From contig NZ_VDGI01000019.1 of the NCBI RefSeq assembly GCF_006861825.1, positions 6,013 to 70,012 of the forward strand: a DNA stretch of 64,000 nucleotides, in the 5' to 3' direction. Below are positions 63,501 through 64,000 of this stretch, one piece after another (position 1 is the first letter of the stretch; each line of letters opens with the position of its first letter). Origin of the DNA: Psychrobacillus vulpis (GTDB lineage: Bacteria > Bacillota > Bacilli > Bacillales_A > Planococcaceae). The position numbers were made by a program, and so were the translations under genes. The notes beneath the pieces are model-generated. The model was not told the DNA's origin. It ran no database searches and worked only from the letters and a program-made list of their open reading frames with translations.

Positions 63501-64000
63501 TTATAAATCTGAATACGATTTGCGGATGACTTCAATGATTGCTCCAATTGTTTGACCTTTAAATTGGTCTGTAACTGCCATTCCGCTTGGATTTGAAAAA
63601 TAGTAGCCTCGTATTTTCTTATCGTGATTGTACCCAAGATGAGATAACGAATTTTGCAATTCACTAGGTAATCCTTCTAATCCAGAATGTTCCATAAAGT
63701 ATATGGATGGTAGCACCGTTACATCTACGTCTTCAATTCCTGTATGTATAATGAATAAGTCTTTTGCATTTTGAACAACCCACTGCCCTTTTGAAAATAA
63801 AGAAATTCTTTCTTTTTCTAAAGCAGAAATTCCATCTAAATTAATACCGAAGATTTGGTTTAACATTTTACGAATTTCCATACCGGTCATTTTATGTTTT
63901 GCTAAATCTAAGTAACTATCTATTACTGTTCTGGACGGAGACATTGTAGATTGATCCATGTTATTGGAAGAAGGAGCTTGTAATGACTTCTTATCTAATA
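63501..64000 (-). CDS. unrecognised protein, 5' end outside the window
   Basis: The frame is open from the window edge (LDKKSLQAPSSNNMDQST...) to the stop at 63501, at least 165 residues. The first ATG inside (63959) has no ribosome binding site, so it is unlikely to be the start. The visible part is soluble and mixed in character: SRTVIDSYLDLAKHKMTGME, then SIYFMEHSGLEGLPSELQ, and at the end GQTIGAIIEVIRKSYSDL. I do not recognise a family. A terminator follows. Confidence 0.65.
   Translation of the reverse strand, partial: LDKKSLQAPSSNNMDQSTMSPSRTVIDSYLDLAKHKMTGMEIRKMLNQIFGINLDGISALEKERISLFSKGQWVVQNAKDLFIIHTGIEDVDVTVLPSIYFMEHSGLEGLPSELQNSLSHLGYNHDKKIRGYYFSNPSGMAVTDQFKGQTIGAIIEVIRKSYSDL

Overview
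The window comes from a low-GC, endospore-forming member of the Bacillales. Evidence for this includes a Tlp-type small acid-soluble spore protein, CotS/CotSA-like genes, a GlpP antiterminator, preQ1-I riboswitches, YqhG/YqhH and YkuI homologues, and AGGAGG-type ribosome binding sites with frequent TTG/GTG starts. A Planococcaceae-like genus such as Psychrobacillus, Lysinibacillus or Sporosarcina is my inference; the sequence has no species marker.

Layout. (1) 1-5.5 kb: the right end of an IS3-family element that has cut off the 3' end of a purine nucleoside phosphorylase gene, a candidate 28-aa gene, and a large SWIM-SNF2 ATPase. (2) 5.5-13.7 kb: a restriction-modification island with a C5-cytosine methyltransferase, an unrecognised 573-aa protein, an McrB-like AAA+ motor and an McrC-like DUF2357/PD-(D/E)XK nuclease, plus two decayed reading frames. 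(3) 13.7-17 kb: queuosine precursor synthesis, with queF and queCDE plus a YhhQ/VUT transporter under two separate preQ1-I riboswitches. (4) 17.2-24.7 kb: a NUDIX hydrolase, GlpP, a long perfect palindrome, and a UgpBAEC-like ABC importer operon with a TIM-barrel enzyme and a HAD phosphatase. (5) 24.7-31.2 kb: a MacB-like ABC pair, an HExxH lipoprotein and a convergent radical SAM/SPASM gene. Decayed copies of the last two lie on the other side of the locus, the scar of a duplication. (6) 31.4-35.5 kb: tlp, a SNF2 helicase with YqhG, and a seven-tRNA operon. (7) 35.8-42.3 kb: a degenerate EAL protein (YkuI-like), a nucleobase permease with guanine deaminase, and an amino acid permease. (8) 43-48.9 kb: a leftward six-gene operon (PIG-L deacetylase, GT4 glycosyltransferase, ATP-grasp, APH/CotS-like kinase, sugar-nucleotide epimerase, small kinase-like protein), probably for a spore-coat or other surface glycoconjugate. 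(9) 49-54.5 kb: a LysM-3D wall protein, a DUF2238 membrane protein, a Crp/Fnr regulator between two small DMT transporters, a SIMPL protein and an alpha/beta hydrolase. (10) 54.5-64 kb: a NupC nucleoside transporter, a GAF-GAF-PAS-GGDEF-EAL protein behind a structured leader, a TPP enzyme, many interspersed repeats and a partial unknown gene.

Purine salvage recurs: disrupted punA, guanine deaminase with an NCS2 permease, and NupC. The intergenic DNA is rich in short non-coding repeat families (called R1-R4 here) with terminal inverted repeats that are nested in one another, and there is a separate exact 21-bp-period array. The most interesting places are the restriction island with its orphan gene, the duplication scar around the ABC/peptidase/radical SAM locus, the six-gene glycan operon, the nested repeats and the two-riboswitch queuosine locus.
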